This document shows positions 18,291 to 29,761 of a stretch of 64,000 nucleotides of DNA, one piece after another. This DNA comes from Pseudomonas mucoides (GTDB lineage Bacteria; Pseudomonadota; Gammaproteobacteria; Pseudomonadales; Pseudomonadaceae). A program made the position numbers and the translations under genes. The stretch spans positions 62,001 to 126,000 of the forward strand of contig NZ_JACOPW010000005.1 of NCBI RefSeq assembly GCF_015461845.1. Reading direction: 5' to 3'. The notes below the pieces were generated by a model. It was not told the origin of the DNA, searched no databases, and saw nothing but the letters and a program-made list of their open reading frames with translations. How positions within the stretch are numbered: the first letter of the stretch is position 1; each line of letters begins with the position of its first letter.

Positions 18291-18371
18291 GTAGGAGTGA
18301 GCCTGCTCGCGATGGTGTGTCAGTCGACATCAATGTTGCTGATCCACCATCGCGAGCAGGCTCGCTCCTAC
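18291..18371. repeat. REP/BIME inverted pair between aruC and aruF
   Basis: Arms gtaggagtgagcctgctcgc and the inverse gcgagcaggctcgctcctac, with the conserved 'gatggtg' on either side of the centre. Confidence 0.88.
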
Positions 18372-18422
18372 AAGGGGGCCGGTTATTTTCCTCAAAGAGT
18401 TTTTCGAGAAAGGAGTGACACC

Positions 18423-19442
18423 ATGCTGGTGATGCGCCCCGCGCAAATGGCTGATCTGGGCGAGGTACAGCGTCTGGCTGCGGACAGCCCGATTGGTGTC
18501 ACTTCCTTGCCGGATGACGTTGAACGCCTGAGCGACAAGATCGCTGCAAGCGAAGCCTCGTTTGCTGCCGAAGTCAGCTTCAACGGTGAAGAGAGCTATT
18601 TCTTCGTCCTCGAAGACACGACCACCGGCAAGCTGGCCGGTTGCTCGGCGATCGTGGCCTCGGCCGGTTATTCCGAGCCGTTCTACAGTTTCCGTAATGA
18701 AACCTTCGTGCACGCCTCCCGCGAGCTGAAGATTCATAACAAGATTCACGTGCTCTCCCAGTGCCACGACCTGACCGGCAACAGCCTGCTGACCAGTTTC
18801 TACGTGCAGCGCGAGTTGGTGGGGTCGCCTTGGGCCGAGCTCAATTCCCGTGGGCGCCTGCTGTTCGTCGCCAGCCACCCGGAGCGCTTTGCCGATTCCG
18901 TGGTGACCGAGATCGTCGGTTACAGCGATGAAAACGGCGACTCGCCATTCTGGGATGCCATCGGCCGCAACTTCTTCGACCTCAACTACGCTGAAGCCGA
19001 GCGTCTGTGCGGTCTGAAGAGCCGCACGTTCCTGGCCGAGCTGATGCCGCATTACCCGATCTATGTGCCGCTGCTGCCGGACTCCGCTCAAGAGGCGATG
19101 GGCCAGGTGCATCCACGGGCGCAGATCACCTTCGACATCCTGATGCGCGAAGGCTTCGAGACCGATCACTACATCGACATTTTCGACGGTGGCCCGACCT
19201 TGCACGCCCGTGTGACGGGGATCCGTTCGATCGCCCAGAGCCGCGTCGTACCGGTGAAAATCGGCGAGCCGGTCAAAGGTGTCGGACGTCAGTACCTGGT
19301 GGCCAATGCCCAGTTGCAGGATTACCGCGCCGTGTTGCTTGAGCTCGATTACGCGCCAGGCAAACCCGTGACCCTGGATCTGGAAGCGGCCGAAGCCTTG
19401 GGCGTCGGTGAAGGTGCCAGCGTGCGCCTGGTGGCGGTTTAA
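18423..19442 (+). CDS. aruF: Arginine N-succinyltransferase, alpha subunit
   Basis: 339 residues of the AstA/AruF family; AAAGGAGTGA precedes ATG 18423. With AruG it transfers succinyl from succinyl-CoA to arginine, the first step of the pathway. The family pattern 'MRPAQMADLGEVQRLA', 'GLKSRTFLAELMPHYPIYVPLLP' and 'GFETDHYIDIFDGGPT' is present. It is a homologue of the next gene, so the two arose by duplication, as in P. aeruginosa. Confidence 0.95.
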   Translation: MLVMRPAQMADLGEVQRLAADSPIGVTSLPDDVERLSDKIAASEASFAAEVSFNGEESYFFVLEDTTTGKLAGCSAIVASAGYSEPFYSFRNETFVHASRELKIHNKIHVLSQCHDLTGNSLLTSFYVQRELVGSPWAELNSRGRLLFVASHPERFADSVVTEIVGYSDENGDSPFWDAIGRNFFDLNYAEAERLCGLKSRTFLAELMPHYPIYVPLLPDSAQEAMGQVHPRAQITFDILMREGFETDHYIDIFDGGPTLHARVTGIRSIAQSRVVPVKIGEPVKGVGRQYLVANAQLQDYRAVLLELDYAPGKPVTLDLEAAEALGVGEGASVRLVAV

Positions 19443-19526
19443 CGCCGGCATTGATTTCCAGCGAGAGATACCTGGAAAGCAGCGAAATTTCACGGGTGGC
19501 GCAAGCGGCCCGTTTGAGGAGATAGC

Positions 19527-20552
19527 ATGATCGTTCGTCCCGTACGCAGCAGCGATTTACCCGCTCTGATCGACCTGGCCCGCAGCACCGGCACCGGCCT
19601 GACTACCTTGCCGGCCAACGAAGAACGTCTGGCCCATCGGGTCGGTTGGGCCGAGAAGACCTTTCGCGGCGAAGCCGGGCGCGCTGATGCGGACTACCTG
19701 TTCGTACTTGAAGATGACGCGGGCCGCGTGGTGGGCATTTCCGCCATCGCCGGTGCGGTCGGCCTGCGTGAGCCTTGGTACAACTTCCGGGTCGGCCTGA
19801 CGGTCAGCGCTTCGCAAGAGCTGAACATCTACCGCGAGATTCCGACGCTGTTCCTGGCCAATGACCTGACCGGCAACTCCGAGCTGTGCTCGTTGTTCCT
19901 GCACGCCGATTTCCGCACCGGCCTCAATGGCCGCATGCTGGCGAAGGCGCGGATGTTGTTCATTGCCGAGTTCCCGCAACTGTTCGGCAACAAGATCATC
20001 GCCGAGATGCGTGGTGTCTCCGATGAAGCCGGGCGTTCGCCTTTCTGGGAGAGCCTGGGCCGTCACTTCTTCAAGATGGAATTCAGCCAGGCTGATTACC
20101 TGACCGGCGTGGGCAACAAGGCATTCATTGCCGAACTGATGCCGAAGTTTCCGCTGTACACCTGCTTCCTTTCGCCCGACGCGCGCAACGTCATCGGCAA
20201 GGTCCATCCGGACACCGAGCCGGCGCTGGCCATGCTCAAGAGCGAAGGTTTCAGCTACCAGGGCTACGTCGACATCTTCGACGCCGGCCCGGCCGTCGAG
20301 TGCGAAACCGGCAAGATTCGCGCGGTGCGTGACAGCGAGGCGCTGGTGCTGGCCATCGGCACACCGGGCGACGACGCTACGCCGTTCCTGATTCATAACC
20401 GCAAGCGCGAAGACTGCCGGATCACTGCCGCGCCAGCACGCTTCGCCGCCGGCACGCTGGTGGTTGATCCGCTGACCGCCAAACGTCTTCAACTCAACGC
20501 CGGCGATCAAGTGCGCGCCGTTCCGTTGTCTGCTGCTCGGGAGTCGAAATAA
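19527..20552 (+). CDS. aruG: Arginine N-succinyltransferase, beta subunit
   Basis: 341 residues, AstA family; GAGGAGATAGC precedes the ATG. It matches AruF along its length ('VRPVRSSDLPALIDLA', 'GVGNKAFIAELMPKFPLYTCFL', 'GFSYQGYVDIFDAGP'). It is partner of AruF in arginine succinylation. The TAA stop overlaps the aruD ATG by one base, giving translational coupling. Confidence 0.95.
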   Translation: MIVRPVRSSDLPALIDLARSTGTGLTTLPANEERLAHRVGWAEKTFRGEAGRADADYLFVLEDDAGRVVGISAIAGAVGLREPWYNFRVGLTVSASQELNIYREIPTLFLANDLTGNSELCSLFLHADFRTGLNGRMLAKARMLFIAEFPQLFGNKIIAEMRGVSDEAGRSPFWESLGRHFFKMEFSQADYLTGVGNKAFIAELMPKFPLYTCFLSPDARNVIGKVHPDTEPALAMLKSEGFSYQGYVDIFDAGPAVECETGKIRAVRDSEALVLAIGTPGDDATPFLIHNRKREDCRITAAPARFAAGTLVVDPLTAKRLQLNAGDQVRAVPLSAARESK

Positions 20553-22018
20553 TGAATTCGCTATACATCGCGGGTGAATGGCTGGCCGGCCAGGGTGAAG
20601 CCTTCCAGTCGCTGAACCCGGTGACCCAGCAAGTGCTGTGGTCCGGCGAAGGCGCCACGGCGGCTCAGGTTGAATCCGCCGTGCAAGCCGCGCGTCAGGC
20701 ATTCCCGGGCTGGGCCCGTCGGACCCTGGACGAGCGCATTGCCGTGCTTGAGGCCTTTGCCGCCGCACTGAAAAACAAGGCTGACGAACTGGCGCGCTGC
20801 ATCGGTGAAGAAACCGGCAAGCCACTGTGGGAGTCGGCGACTGAAGTGACCAGCATGGTCAACAAGATTGCGATTTCGGTGCAGAGCTACCGTGAACGTA
20901 CCGGCGAGAAGAGCGGCCCGCTGGGCGACGCCACCGCTGTGCTGCGTCATAAACCGCACGGCGTGGTGGCGGTGTTCGGTCCTTACAATTTCCCTGGCCA
21001 CTTGCCGAACGGTCACATCGTGCCAGCGCTGCTGGCCGGTAACAGCGTGTTGTTCAAACCCAGCGAGTTGACCCCGAAAGTCGCCGAGCTGACGGTTAAA
21101 TGCTGGATCGAAGCCGGTCTGCCGGCGGGCGTGTTGAACCTGCTGCAAGGCGCTCGTGAAACCGGTATTGCCCTGGCGGCAAACCCGGGCATCGACGGTC
21201 TGTTCTTCACTGGTTCCAGCCGCACCGGTAATCACCTGCATCAGCAATTCGCCGGTCGTCCAGACAAAATCCTGGCGCTGGAAATGGGGGGTAACAACCC
21301 GCTGGTGGTCGACGAAGTGGCAGACCTCGATGCCGCTGTTTACACCATCATCCAGTCGGCCTTCATTTCCGCCGGTCAGCGTTGCACCTGTGCACGCCGC
21401 TTGCTGGTGCCGCAGGGCGCCTGGGGCGACACGCTGCTGGCGCGTCTGGTGGCGGTCAGCGCGACGATTGAAGTGGGTGCGTTTGATCAACAACCGGCAC
21501 CCTTCATGGGGTCGGTTATTTCCCTTGGCGCCGCGAAAGCGTTGATGGACGCGCAAGAACATTTGCTGGCCAATGGCGCAGTGGCGTTGCTGGAAATGAC
21601 TCAGCCGCAGGCACAAGCCGCGTTGCTGACCCCGGGCATTCTGGACGTGACGGCCGTGGCTGACCGTCCTGACGAAGAGCTGTTCGGCCCGTTGCTGCAA
21701 GTGATCCGCTACGCTGATTTTGAAGCGGCGATCGCCGAAGCCAACGATACCGACTATGGCCTGGCGGCGGGTTTGCTGTCGGATTCCGAAGCGCGTTACC
21801 GGCAGTTCTGGCTGGAAAGCCGCGCCGGTATCGTCAACTGGAACAAGCAGCTGACCGGTGCCGCGAGCAGCGCACCATTCGGCGGTGTGGGGGCCTCGGG
21901 CAACCATCGCGCCAGCGCCTACTACGCAGCCGATTACTGCGCTTACCCGGTGGCCTCGCTGGAAACCCCGAGCCTGGTGTTGCCTGCTGCTCTCACGCCT
22001 GGCGTGAAGATGGCGTAA
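20552..22018 (+). CDS. aruD: Succinylglutamate semialdehyde dehydrogenase
   Basis: 488 residues, aldehyde dehydrogenase family. It oxidises N-succinylglutamate semialdehyde to N-succinylglutamate (fourth step). NAD-binding 'FGPYNFPGHLPNGHIVPALLAGN', 'FTGSSRTG', the catalytic Glu region 'LALEMGGNNPL' and the catalytic Cys in 'SAGQRCTCARR' are visible. A REP pair follows before aruB. Confidence 0.95.
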   Translation: MNSLYIAGEWLAGQGEAFQSLNPVTQQVLWSGEGATAAQVESAVQAARQAFPGWARRTLDERIAVLEAFAAALKNKADELARCIGEETGKPLWESATEVTSMVNKIAISVQSYRERTGEKSGPLGDATAVLRHKPHGVVAVFGPYNFPGHLPNGHIVPALLAGNSVLFKPSELTPKVAELTVKCWIEAGLPAGVLNLLQGARETGIALAANPGIDGLFFTGSSRTGNHLHQQFAGRPDKILALEMGGNNPLVVDEVADLDAAVYTIIQSAFISAGQRCTCARRLLVPQGAWGDTLLARLVAVSATIEVGAFDQQPAPFMGSVISLGAAKALMDAQEHLLANGAVALLEMTQPQAQAALLTPGILDVTAVADRPDEELFGPLLQVIRYADFEAAIAEANDTDYGLAAGLLSDSEARYRQFWLESRAGIVNWNKQLTGAASSAPFGGVGASGNHRASAYYAADYCAYPVASLETPSLVLPAALTPGVKMA

Positions 22019-22020
22019 TG

Positions 22021-22112
22021 CCCAATCGCGGGCAAGCCCGCTCCCACCGGATTTGCGTCGAATACATAGTGTATGAACACCGCCGAACCTGTGGGAGCCG
22101 GGCTTCCCGCGA
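22021..22112. repeat. REP/BIME inverted pair between aruD and aruB
   Basis: Arms cgcgggcaagcccgctccca and the inverse gggagccgggcttcccgcga; the second arm carries a small change in the loop. It begins within a few bases of the aruD stop. Confidence 0.85.
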
Positions 22113-22182
22113 TGGCCGCGACCCGGTCTAAAAGAACAGTTACCAGAAGCCTATAACAACAGATTCTCGTGGAGCCTCGCTG

Positions 22183-23529
22183 ATGAAATCCTATGAAGTC
22201 AATTTTGACGGTCTAGTGGGGCCGACCCATAACTACGGCGGTTTGTCCTACGGCAACGTCGCGTCCCAGAGCAACAGCCAGCAGTCTTCGAACCCGAAGG
22301 AAGCCGCGCTGCAAGGCCTGGCGAAAATGAAAGCGCTGATGGAAATGGGCTTTCAGCAAGGTGTGTTGGCGCCACAAGAACGCCCGGACGTGGCCGCACT
22401 GCGCCGTTTGGGTTTCAGCGGCACCGACGCGCAAGTGATCGAGCAAGCCGCTAAAGACGCGATGCCGTTGCTGGTTGCCAGTTGCTCGGCGTCGAGCATG
22501 TGGGTAGCCAACGCCGCCACGGTCAGCCCGAGTGCCGACACCGCTGACGGCCGCGTGCATTTCACCGCCGCCAACCTCAACTGCAAGTACCACCGCAGCA
22601 TCGAACACCCGACCACCAGCCGCGTGCTGGGTGCGATGTTCGCCGATCAGAAGCACTTTGCGCACCACGCCGCGTTACCGGCCGTGGCGCAGTTCGGTGA
22701 CGAAGGCGCGGCCAACCACACCCGTTTCTGCCGTGAATACGGTGAAGCCGGCGTCGAGTTCTTCGTGTTCGGTCGCAGCGCATTCGATACCCGCTACCCT
22801 GCACCGCAGAAATACCCGGCACGCCAGACGCTGGAAGCGTCACAGGCCGTTGCCCGCCTGCACGGCTTGAGTGAAAACGGTGTGGTCTACGCGCAGCAGA
22901 ACCCGTCGGTGATCGATCAGGGCGTATTCCACAACGACGTGATCGCTGTAGGTAATGGCGAAGTGTTGTTCTATCACGAGGACGCATTCCTCGACACAGA
23001 GCAGATGCTGGCCGAGCTGCAAAGCAAACTCGCAAAAGTCGGCGGCAAATTCCAGTCCATCTGCGTGCCGCGTTCCGCCGTCACCGTGGAAGACGCCGTT
23101 CGGTCCTACCTGTTCAACAGCCAACTGCTGTCGCGTCCTGACGGTTCGATGCTGTTGATCGTGCCCGAAGAATGCCGTGGCAACGAGCGTGTCTGGCAGT
23201 ACCTGCAAGGTCTGACCAGCTCCGGCGGCCTGATCCGCGAAGTGAAAGTCTTCGATCTGAAGCAAAGCATGCAGAACGGTGGCGGCCCGGCTTGCCTGCG
23301 GCTGCGCGTCGCACTGAATGAAACCGAGCTGGCGGCGGTCAACCCAGGGGTTATCATGACGGCACCGTTGTACGGCACGTTGACCGAATGGGTCGACAAG
23401 CACTACCGCGACCGCATGACCGAAAACGATCTCGCGGACCCGCAATTGCTGCTTGAATGCCGGACGGCACTGGATGAACTGACGCAAATCCTTAAACTGG
23501 GCGCGGTTTATCCATTCCAGATCAATTGA
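22183..23529 (+). CDS. aruB: N-succinylarginine dihydrolase
   Basis: 448 residues, AstB family of the pentein fold. It splits N-succinylarginine into succinylornithine, ammonia and CO2 (second step). Recognisable are 'EVNFDGLVGPTHNYGGLS', 'LNCKYHRSIEHPTTSRVLG' and the C-terminal 'MQNGGGPACLRLRVAL', which holds the catalytic Cys of the family. GGAG lies 10 nt before the ATG. Confidence 0.96.
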   Translation: MKSYEVNFDGLVGPTHNYGGLSYGNVASQSNSQQSSNPKEAALQGLAKMKALMEMGFQQGVLAPQERPDVAALRRLGFSGTDAQVIEQAAKDAMPLLVASCSASSMWVANAATVSPSADTADGRVHFTAANLNCKYHRSIEHPTTSRVLGAMFADQKHFAHHAALPAVAQFGDEGAANHTRFCREYGEAGVEFFVFGRSAFDTRYPAPQKYPARQTLEASQAVARLHGLSENGVVYAQQNPSVIDQGVFHNDVIAVGNGEVLFYHEDAFLDTEQMLAELQSKLAKVGGKFQSICVPRSAVTVEDAVRSYLFNSQLLSRPDGSMLLIVPEECRGNERVWQYLQGLTSSGGLIREVKVFDLKQSMQNGGGPACLRLRVALNETELAAVNPGVIMTAPLYGTLTEWVDKHYRDRMTENDLADPQLLLECRTALDELTQILKLGAVYPFQIN

Positions 23530-23555
23530 AAGTCTCAAACGAGAGCGTAAAAAAC

Positions 23556-23843
23556 ATGAGCGATACCCTGCAGCTGATCCTTGAAGACACCGACGGCACG
23601 CAACTGGAAACCTCCTGCACCCGCGTCGCGGTCCTGTGGCAAGGCAAAGAGCTGTGGATCCAGCACGATGGCCGTGGCCAACTGCTGATCGGCGTGGACG
23701 TCGAAGAAGGTGACGCTGAATACGCCAACCTGCTGCTGCGTCCATTGGCGACTAATCTGGTAAGTCTGCAACTGGAAATGGAACCGGCTGAAGTCGGCGA
23801 CGAAGACCACGTGCACGGCCCGGATTGCGCACACGACCACTAA
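23556..23843 (+). CDS. Small conserved protein of the aru operon, function unknown
   Basis: 95 residues from ATG 23556 (GAGAG upstream). Acidic and beta-rich: 'LQLILEDTDGTQLETSC' and 'RVAVLWQGKELWIQHDGRGQLLIGVDVEEGD', with a His/Asp tail 'HVHGPDCAHDH' that could bind a metal. A gene in the same place, between aruB and aruE, exists in P. aeruginosa. Similar proteins are sometimes called topoisomerase II, for which nothing in this sequence gives support. A role in the succinyltransferase pathway is suggested only by position. Confidence 0.8.
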   Translation: MSDTLQLILEDTDGTQLETSCTRVAVLWQGKELWIQHDGRGQLLIGVDVEEGDAEYANLLLRPLATNLVSLQLEMEPAEVGDEDHVHGPDCAHDH

Positions 23844-23855
23844 GGAAACCGCTCT

Positions 23856-24866
23856 ATGCTCGCCCTCGGCAAACTGCTTGAACTGACCCTCGCCGGCCGT
23901 GAACCGGCGGAGAAGACTCAACTGACTGTCGAAGGCGTGCGGATGCGCTGGTTGAGCGAAGGTGCGCTGGAAGTCCGGCCACCTGAAGCGCGCGACAATG
24001 GCCTGGACCTGCTGTTGTCAGCCGGTATTCACGGCAACGAAACAGCGCCAATCGAGTTGCTTGACCGCCTGTTGCATGACATCGCTCGCGGTGATTTGAA
24101 GCCGCGCGCACGTATTCTGTTCCTGTTCGGTAACCCGGAAGCGATTCGCAAAGGCGAGCGCTTTGTCGAGCAGGACGTCAATCGGCTGTTCAACGGCCGT
24201 CACGAGCAAAGCAGCGGCTCCGAAGCCTTGCGCGCTTGTGAGCTGGAGCGGCTGGCGGCGAGTTTCTTCAGCCTGCCAGATCGTCAGCGTCTGCACTACG
24301 ACCTGCACACCGCGATTCGCGGCTCGAAGATTGAGCAGTTCGCCTTGTACCCCTGGAAGGAAGGTCGCCAGCATTCGCGACAGGAACTGGCACGCCTGCG
24401 TGCTGCCGGCATGGAAGCGGTGCTGTTGCAGAACAAGCCATCCATCGTTTTCAGTTCCTACACCTACGACAAGCTGGGCGCCGAGTCCTTCACCCTTGAA
24501 CTGGGCAAGGCAAGGCCATTCGGGCAGAACGCCGGGGTCAACGTTTCCCAGCTGGAAACCCGCCTGAAACAGATCATCGAAGGCGCCGAACCGGAACCGA
24601 CCGAAGCAGCACTGGACGGTTTGCAGCTTTACAGCGTGGCACGGGAAATCATCAAGCACAGCGACAGCTTCCGCTTGAACCTTCCGGCGGACATCGAGAA
24701 CTTTTCCGAACTGGACGTGGGTTACCTGCTGGCGGAAGACATCGCCAATACCCGCTGGATCATCGAAGAAGAGGGCGCCCGGATTATCTTCCCGAACCCC
24801 AAGGTGAAGAATGGCTTGCGCGCCGGCATCCTGATCGTACCGACCACCGACGAAAACCTCGCCTGA
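23856..24866 (+). CDS. aruE: Succinylglutamate desuccinylase
   Basis: 336 residues, zinc-dependent AstE family. It releases glutamate and succinate in the last step of the pathway. Zinc ligands are in 'GIHGNETAPIELLD' (H..E) and 'HYDLHTAIRGSK' (H); the catalytic Glu is expected in 'FTLELGKARPFG'. AAGGA precedes the ATG, 12 bp after the small upstream gene. It is related to AotO in the same window. Confidence 0.95.
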   Translation: MLALGKLLELTLAGREPAEKTQLTVEGVRMRWLSEGALEVRPPEARDNGLDLLLSAGIHGNETAPIELLDRLLHDIARGDLKPRARILFLFGNPEAIRKGERFVEQDVNRLFNGRHEQSSGSEALRACELERLAASFFSLPDRQRLHYDLHTAIRGSKIEQFALYPWKEGRQHSRQELARLRAAGMEAVLLQNKPSIVFSSYTYDKLGAESFTLELGKARPFGQNAGVNVSQLETRLKQIIEGAEPEPTEAALDGLQLYSVAREIIKHSDSFRLNLPADIENFSELDVGYLLAEDIANTRWIIEEEGARIIFPNPKVKNGLRAGILIVPTTDENLA

Positions 24867-24878
24867 CTTTTGCGCACT

Positions 24879-24909
24879 GATCGTTCCCACGCGGTGCGTG
24901 GGAACGATC
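24879..24909. terminator. Bidirectional hairpin between aruE and ribH
   Basis: Perfect 13-bp stem GATCGTTCCCACG/CGTGGGAACGATC with loop cggtg, between convergent genes. There is no T-run on either side. The same sequence type recurs in Pseudomonas intergenic regions, so it is also a repeat element. Confidence 0.75.
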
Positions 24910-24916
24910 TTCCGAC

Positions 24917-25426
24917 TTAGACGGCTACCGCCCGGGGTTCGGAGCGACGCAGGTTACGGATCTTGTGCAGCGTATCCGCGCAGGTCTTCGCGGCTTCCTG
25001 GCCTTTATGCAGGAAATGCTCGAAGAAGAACTTCTGGTGCTCTTCACCGGCATGGAAGTGGTGCGGGGTCAGGGATACCGAGAACACGGGCACTTCAGTT
25101 TCCAGTTGCACCTGCATCAGGCCACTGACCACCGACTGGGCGACGAACTCGTGACGGTAGATCCCGCCATCAACCACCAGGGCTGCCGCGACGATGCCCG
25201 AATAACGGCCGGTCTTGGCCAGCAACTTGGCGTGCAGGGGCATTTCAAAGGCGCCGCCGACTTCGAAGAAATCGATGTCCGATTCCTGATAACCCTGGGC
25301 AATCATTTCGGTGACAAAGCCTTTACGGCTCTGATCGACGATTTCCTTGTGCCAGCAGGCCTGGATGAACGCAACGCGCTCGCCCTGATGGTTTTTGCTT
25401 TTGCTATCGATTGCGGTGGGTTGCAT
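24917..25426 (-). CDS. 6,7-dimethyl-8-ribityllumazine synthase, type II (RibH2-like)
   Basis: 169 residues from ATG 25426 with AGGAG 7 nt upstream. It condenses 5-amino-6-ribitylaminouracil with dihydroxybutanone phosphate in riboflavin synthesis. Family features are 'VAFIQACWHKEIVDQSRKGF', 'FEVGGAFEMPLHAKLLAKTGRYSGIVAAALVVDGGIYRHEFVA' in pieces, and 'PVFSVSLTPHHFHAGEEHQKFF'. The longer C-terminus and 'PHHFH' fit the decameric type II enzymes of rhizobia and Brucella rather than the housekeeping RibE/RibH. It is probably a second lumazine synthase used when FMN is low, since it stands alone behind an FMN riboswitch. Confidence 0.88.
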   Translation of the reverse strand: MQPTAIDSKSKNHQGERVAFIQACWHKEIVDQSRKGFVTEMIAQGYQESDIDFFEVGGAFEMPLHAKLLAKTGRYSGIVAAALVVDGGIYRHEFVAQSVVSGLMQVQLETEVPVFSVSLTPHHFHAGEEHQKFFFEHFLHKGQEAAKTCADTLHKIRNLRRSEPRAVAV

Positions 25427-25433
25427 GTTCTGA

Positions 25434-25456
25434 CTCCTGTTTATGGTTAAAACAGG
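25434..25456 (-). promoter_or_regulatory. Shine-Dalgarno sequestering stem of the FMN riboswitch
   Basis: On the minus strand CCTGTTT pairs with AAACAGG around a 7-nt loop. The second arm overlaps the AGG of the AGGAG ribosome-binding site of the lumazine synthase gene. This is a likely expression platform acting on translation. Confidence 0.7.
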
Positions 25457-25530
25457 GCATATGAATCGAATGGGATTTCAGGGTACGCACGCTCGCACGA
25501 ATGCAGCGGACGGCCCTTTGGCGTCAATCC

Positions 25531-25697
25531 CGTTCTCTCTTCATCCGGACTATGACCGTCGGCCCCGGGATCACACCGGGTCTGCTGACCTTGTCGTCAT
25601 GCACGGTCATTGCCGTACCTGTCGCCAAGCGCTCGCGGGCTATGCGCGTTGCGCGCAATTACCGCCGGTGGGGAGTTGCACCCCGCCCTGAGAACGT
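25531..25697 (-). ncRNA. FMN riboswitch (RFN element)
   Basis: Read on the minus strand it begins ACGTTCTCAGGGCGGGGTGC and continues with the conserved 'CCCCACCGGCGGTAAT', 'AGCCCGCGAGCG', 'GTCAGCAGACC', 'GGGGCCGACGGTCATAGTC' and 'CGGATGAAGAGAGAACG' blocks. P1 pairs CGTTCTC (25690-25696) with GAGAACG (25531-25537). About 100 nt separate it from the lumazine synthase start. Confidence 0.96.
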
Positions 25698-25700
25698 TTT

Positions 25701-25721
25701 GCCGCCAGATTGTCTGGCGGC
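25701..25721. repeat. Perfect 9-bp hairpin just outside the FMN riboswitch
   Basis: GCCGCCAGA/TCTGGCGGC with a 3-nt loop. On the plus strand a T5 run follows at about 25728, so it could stop transcripts entering from the riboswitch side. It is also in the presumed promoter or leader area of the riboswitch. Role unknown. Confidence 0.6.
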
Positions 25722-25894
25722 GCAGCGTTTTTAACACATATTTGTGAGCCGCGCATCGCTGCTATCTGATGATTGTTATCGACTTTTTCGCTGGTTTGGG
25801 CTGTCTTTTCCGGCTCAAGGGTTGATTATTCGTCGTCATGACCGCAGTAATTCCTACTTGAAAGGGATTTCCCCTGCTTACCGAGGCCAGATTC

Positions 25895-26899
25895 ATGAGC
25901 GTTATCGATCTTCGCAGCGACACCGTCACCCAACCTTCCGCCGGGATGCTCGACGCAATGGCCTGCGCGGCCACCGGTGACGACGTTTATGGCGAGGATC
26001 CGACGGTCAACCGTCTTGAAGCCGAGCTGGCAAAACGTCTGGGTTTCGCCGCAGCGCTGTTTGTGCCGACAGGCACGATGAGTAACCTGCTGGGTTTGAT
26101 GGCGCATTGCGAGCGGGGCGAGGAATACATTGTCGGCCAACAGGCCCACACCTATAAGTATGAAGGTGGCGGTGCGGCGGTGCTCGGTTCGATTCAACCG
26201 CAGCCGTTGGAACTGCAGGCCGATGGCTCGCTGGACCTGACCCAGGTGGCCGCCGCGATCAAACCGGACGATTTCCACTTCGCCCGCACCCGTTTGCTGG
26301 CGCTGGAAAACACCATGCAAGGCAAAGTGCTGCCGCTGGAGTATCTGGCGCGGGCCCGCAGCTTTACCCGTGAACATGGCTTGCAGCTGCACCTGGACGG
26401 CGCGCGGCTCTACAACGCGGCCGTCAAACTGGGGGTTGATGCCCGGGAAATCACTCAGCACTTCGATTCCGTGTCGGTGTGCTTGTCCAAAGGCCTGGGC
26501 GCGCCGGTCGGTTCGGTGTTGTGCGGCTCGGTCGAGTTGATTGCCAAGGCGCGCCGATTGCGCAAGATGGTCGGAGGCGGCATGCGTCAGGCCGGGATTC
26601 TGGCGGCAGCAGGCTTGTATGCGCTGGACAACAACGTCCAGCGTCTGGCCGACGACCACGCCAATGCGCAGCTGTTGGCTGAAGGCCTGCGCGCGGCGGG
26701 TTACGACGTCGAACCGGTGCAGACCAACATGGTGTACGTGCCGATGGGTGACAAGGCCGAAGCCATCAAGACGTTCGCCGCCGAACGCGGGATCAAATTG
26801 AGCGCGGCAGGGCGTCTGCGTATGGTCACGCACATGGACGTCAATCGTGAGCAAATCGGGCAGGTCGTCGCGGCATTCGTCGACTTTTCGCGCAAGTGA
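25895..26899 (+). CDS. ltaE: Low-specificity L-threonine aldolase
   Basis: 334 residues, PLP fold type I. It cleaves threonine and allo-threonine to glycine and acetaldehyde. Start region 'DLRSDTVTQPSAGMLDAM', 'HLDGARLYNAAVKLG' and the Schiff-base lysine K199 in 'CLSKGLGAPVGSVLCG' are family hallmarks. The enzyme has the same neighbours (aruE before, alaS after) in P. aeruginosa, apart from the lumazine synthase inserted here. Confidence 0.93.
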   Translation: MSVIDLRSDTVTQPSAGMLDAMACAATGDDVYGEDPTVNRLEAELAKRLGFAAALFVPTGTMSNLLGLMAHCERGEEYIVGQQAHTYKYEGGGAAVLGSIQPQPLELQADGSLDLTQVAAAIKPDDFHFARTRLLALENTMQGKVLPLEYLARARSFTREHGLQLHLDGARLYNAAVKLGVDAREITQHFDSVSVCLSKGLGAPVGSVLCGSVELIAKARRLRKMVGGGMRQAGILAAAGLYALDNNVQRLADDHANAQLLAEGLRAAGYDVEPVQTNMVYVPMGDKAEAIKTFAAERGIKLSAAGRLRMVTHMDVNREQIGQVVAAFVDFSRK

Positions 26900-26942
26900 T
26901 AGCGTTAGCGCTCCAATTGACTGTTTCTATCGTATAAACACG

Positions 26943-26971
26943 CTGTACCCCGCGCGCAGGGCCGATATAAT
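26943..26971 (+). promoter_or_regulatory. Probable sigma-70 promoter of alaS
   Basis: The -10 TATAAT is exact at 26966-26971, with a poor -35 (CTGTAC) at 17-bp spacing, 75 bp before the alaS start. Confidence 0.5.
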
Positions 26972-27045
26972 GCGGCCCTTTGCCGTCGCTTCGTCTGTTG
27001 ACGTTTCGAACAGGCCTTTGGCCGCAGCCTCCGTGGAAGAACCTA

Positions 27046-29670
<2,625 letters not shown>

Positions 29671-29680
29671 GGCAGTGTGT

Positions 29681-29707
29681 CTGACCCGCGGTCTAGTAGC
29701 GGGTCAG
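29681..29707 (+). terminator. Possible weak terminator between alaS and lysC
   Basis: Arms CTGACCCGC and GCGGGTCAG with a 9-nt loop, 10 bp after the alaS stop. There is no T-run, so read-through into lysC is likely. Confidence 0.45.
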
Positions 29708-29761
29708 AACGCTGTTTGAGTGATTATTTGGGCGCCCTTCATGGGCAGAGGCGGCTTTGAA

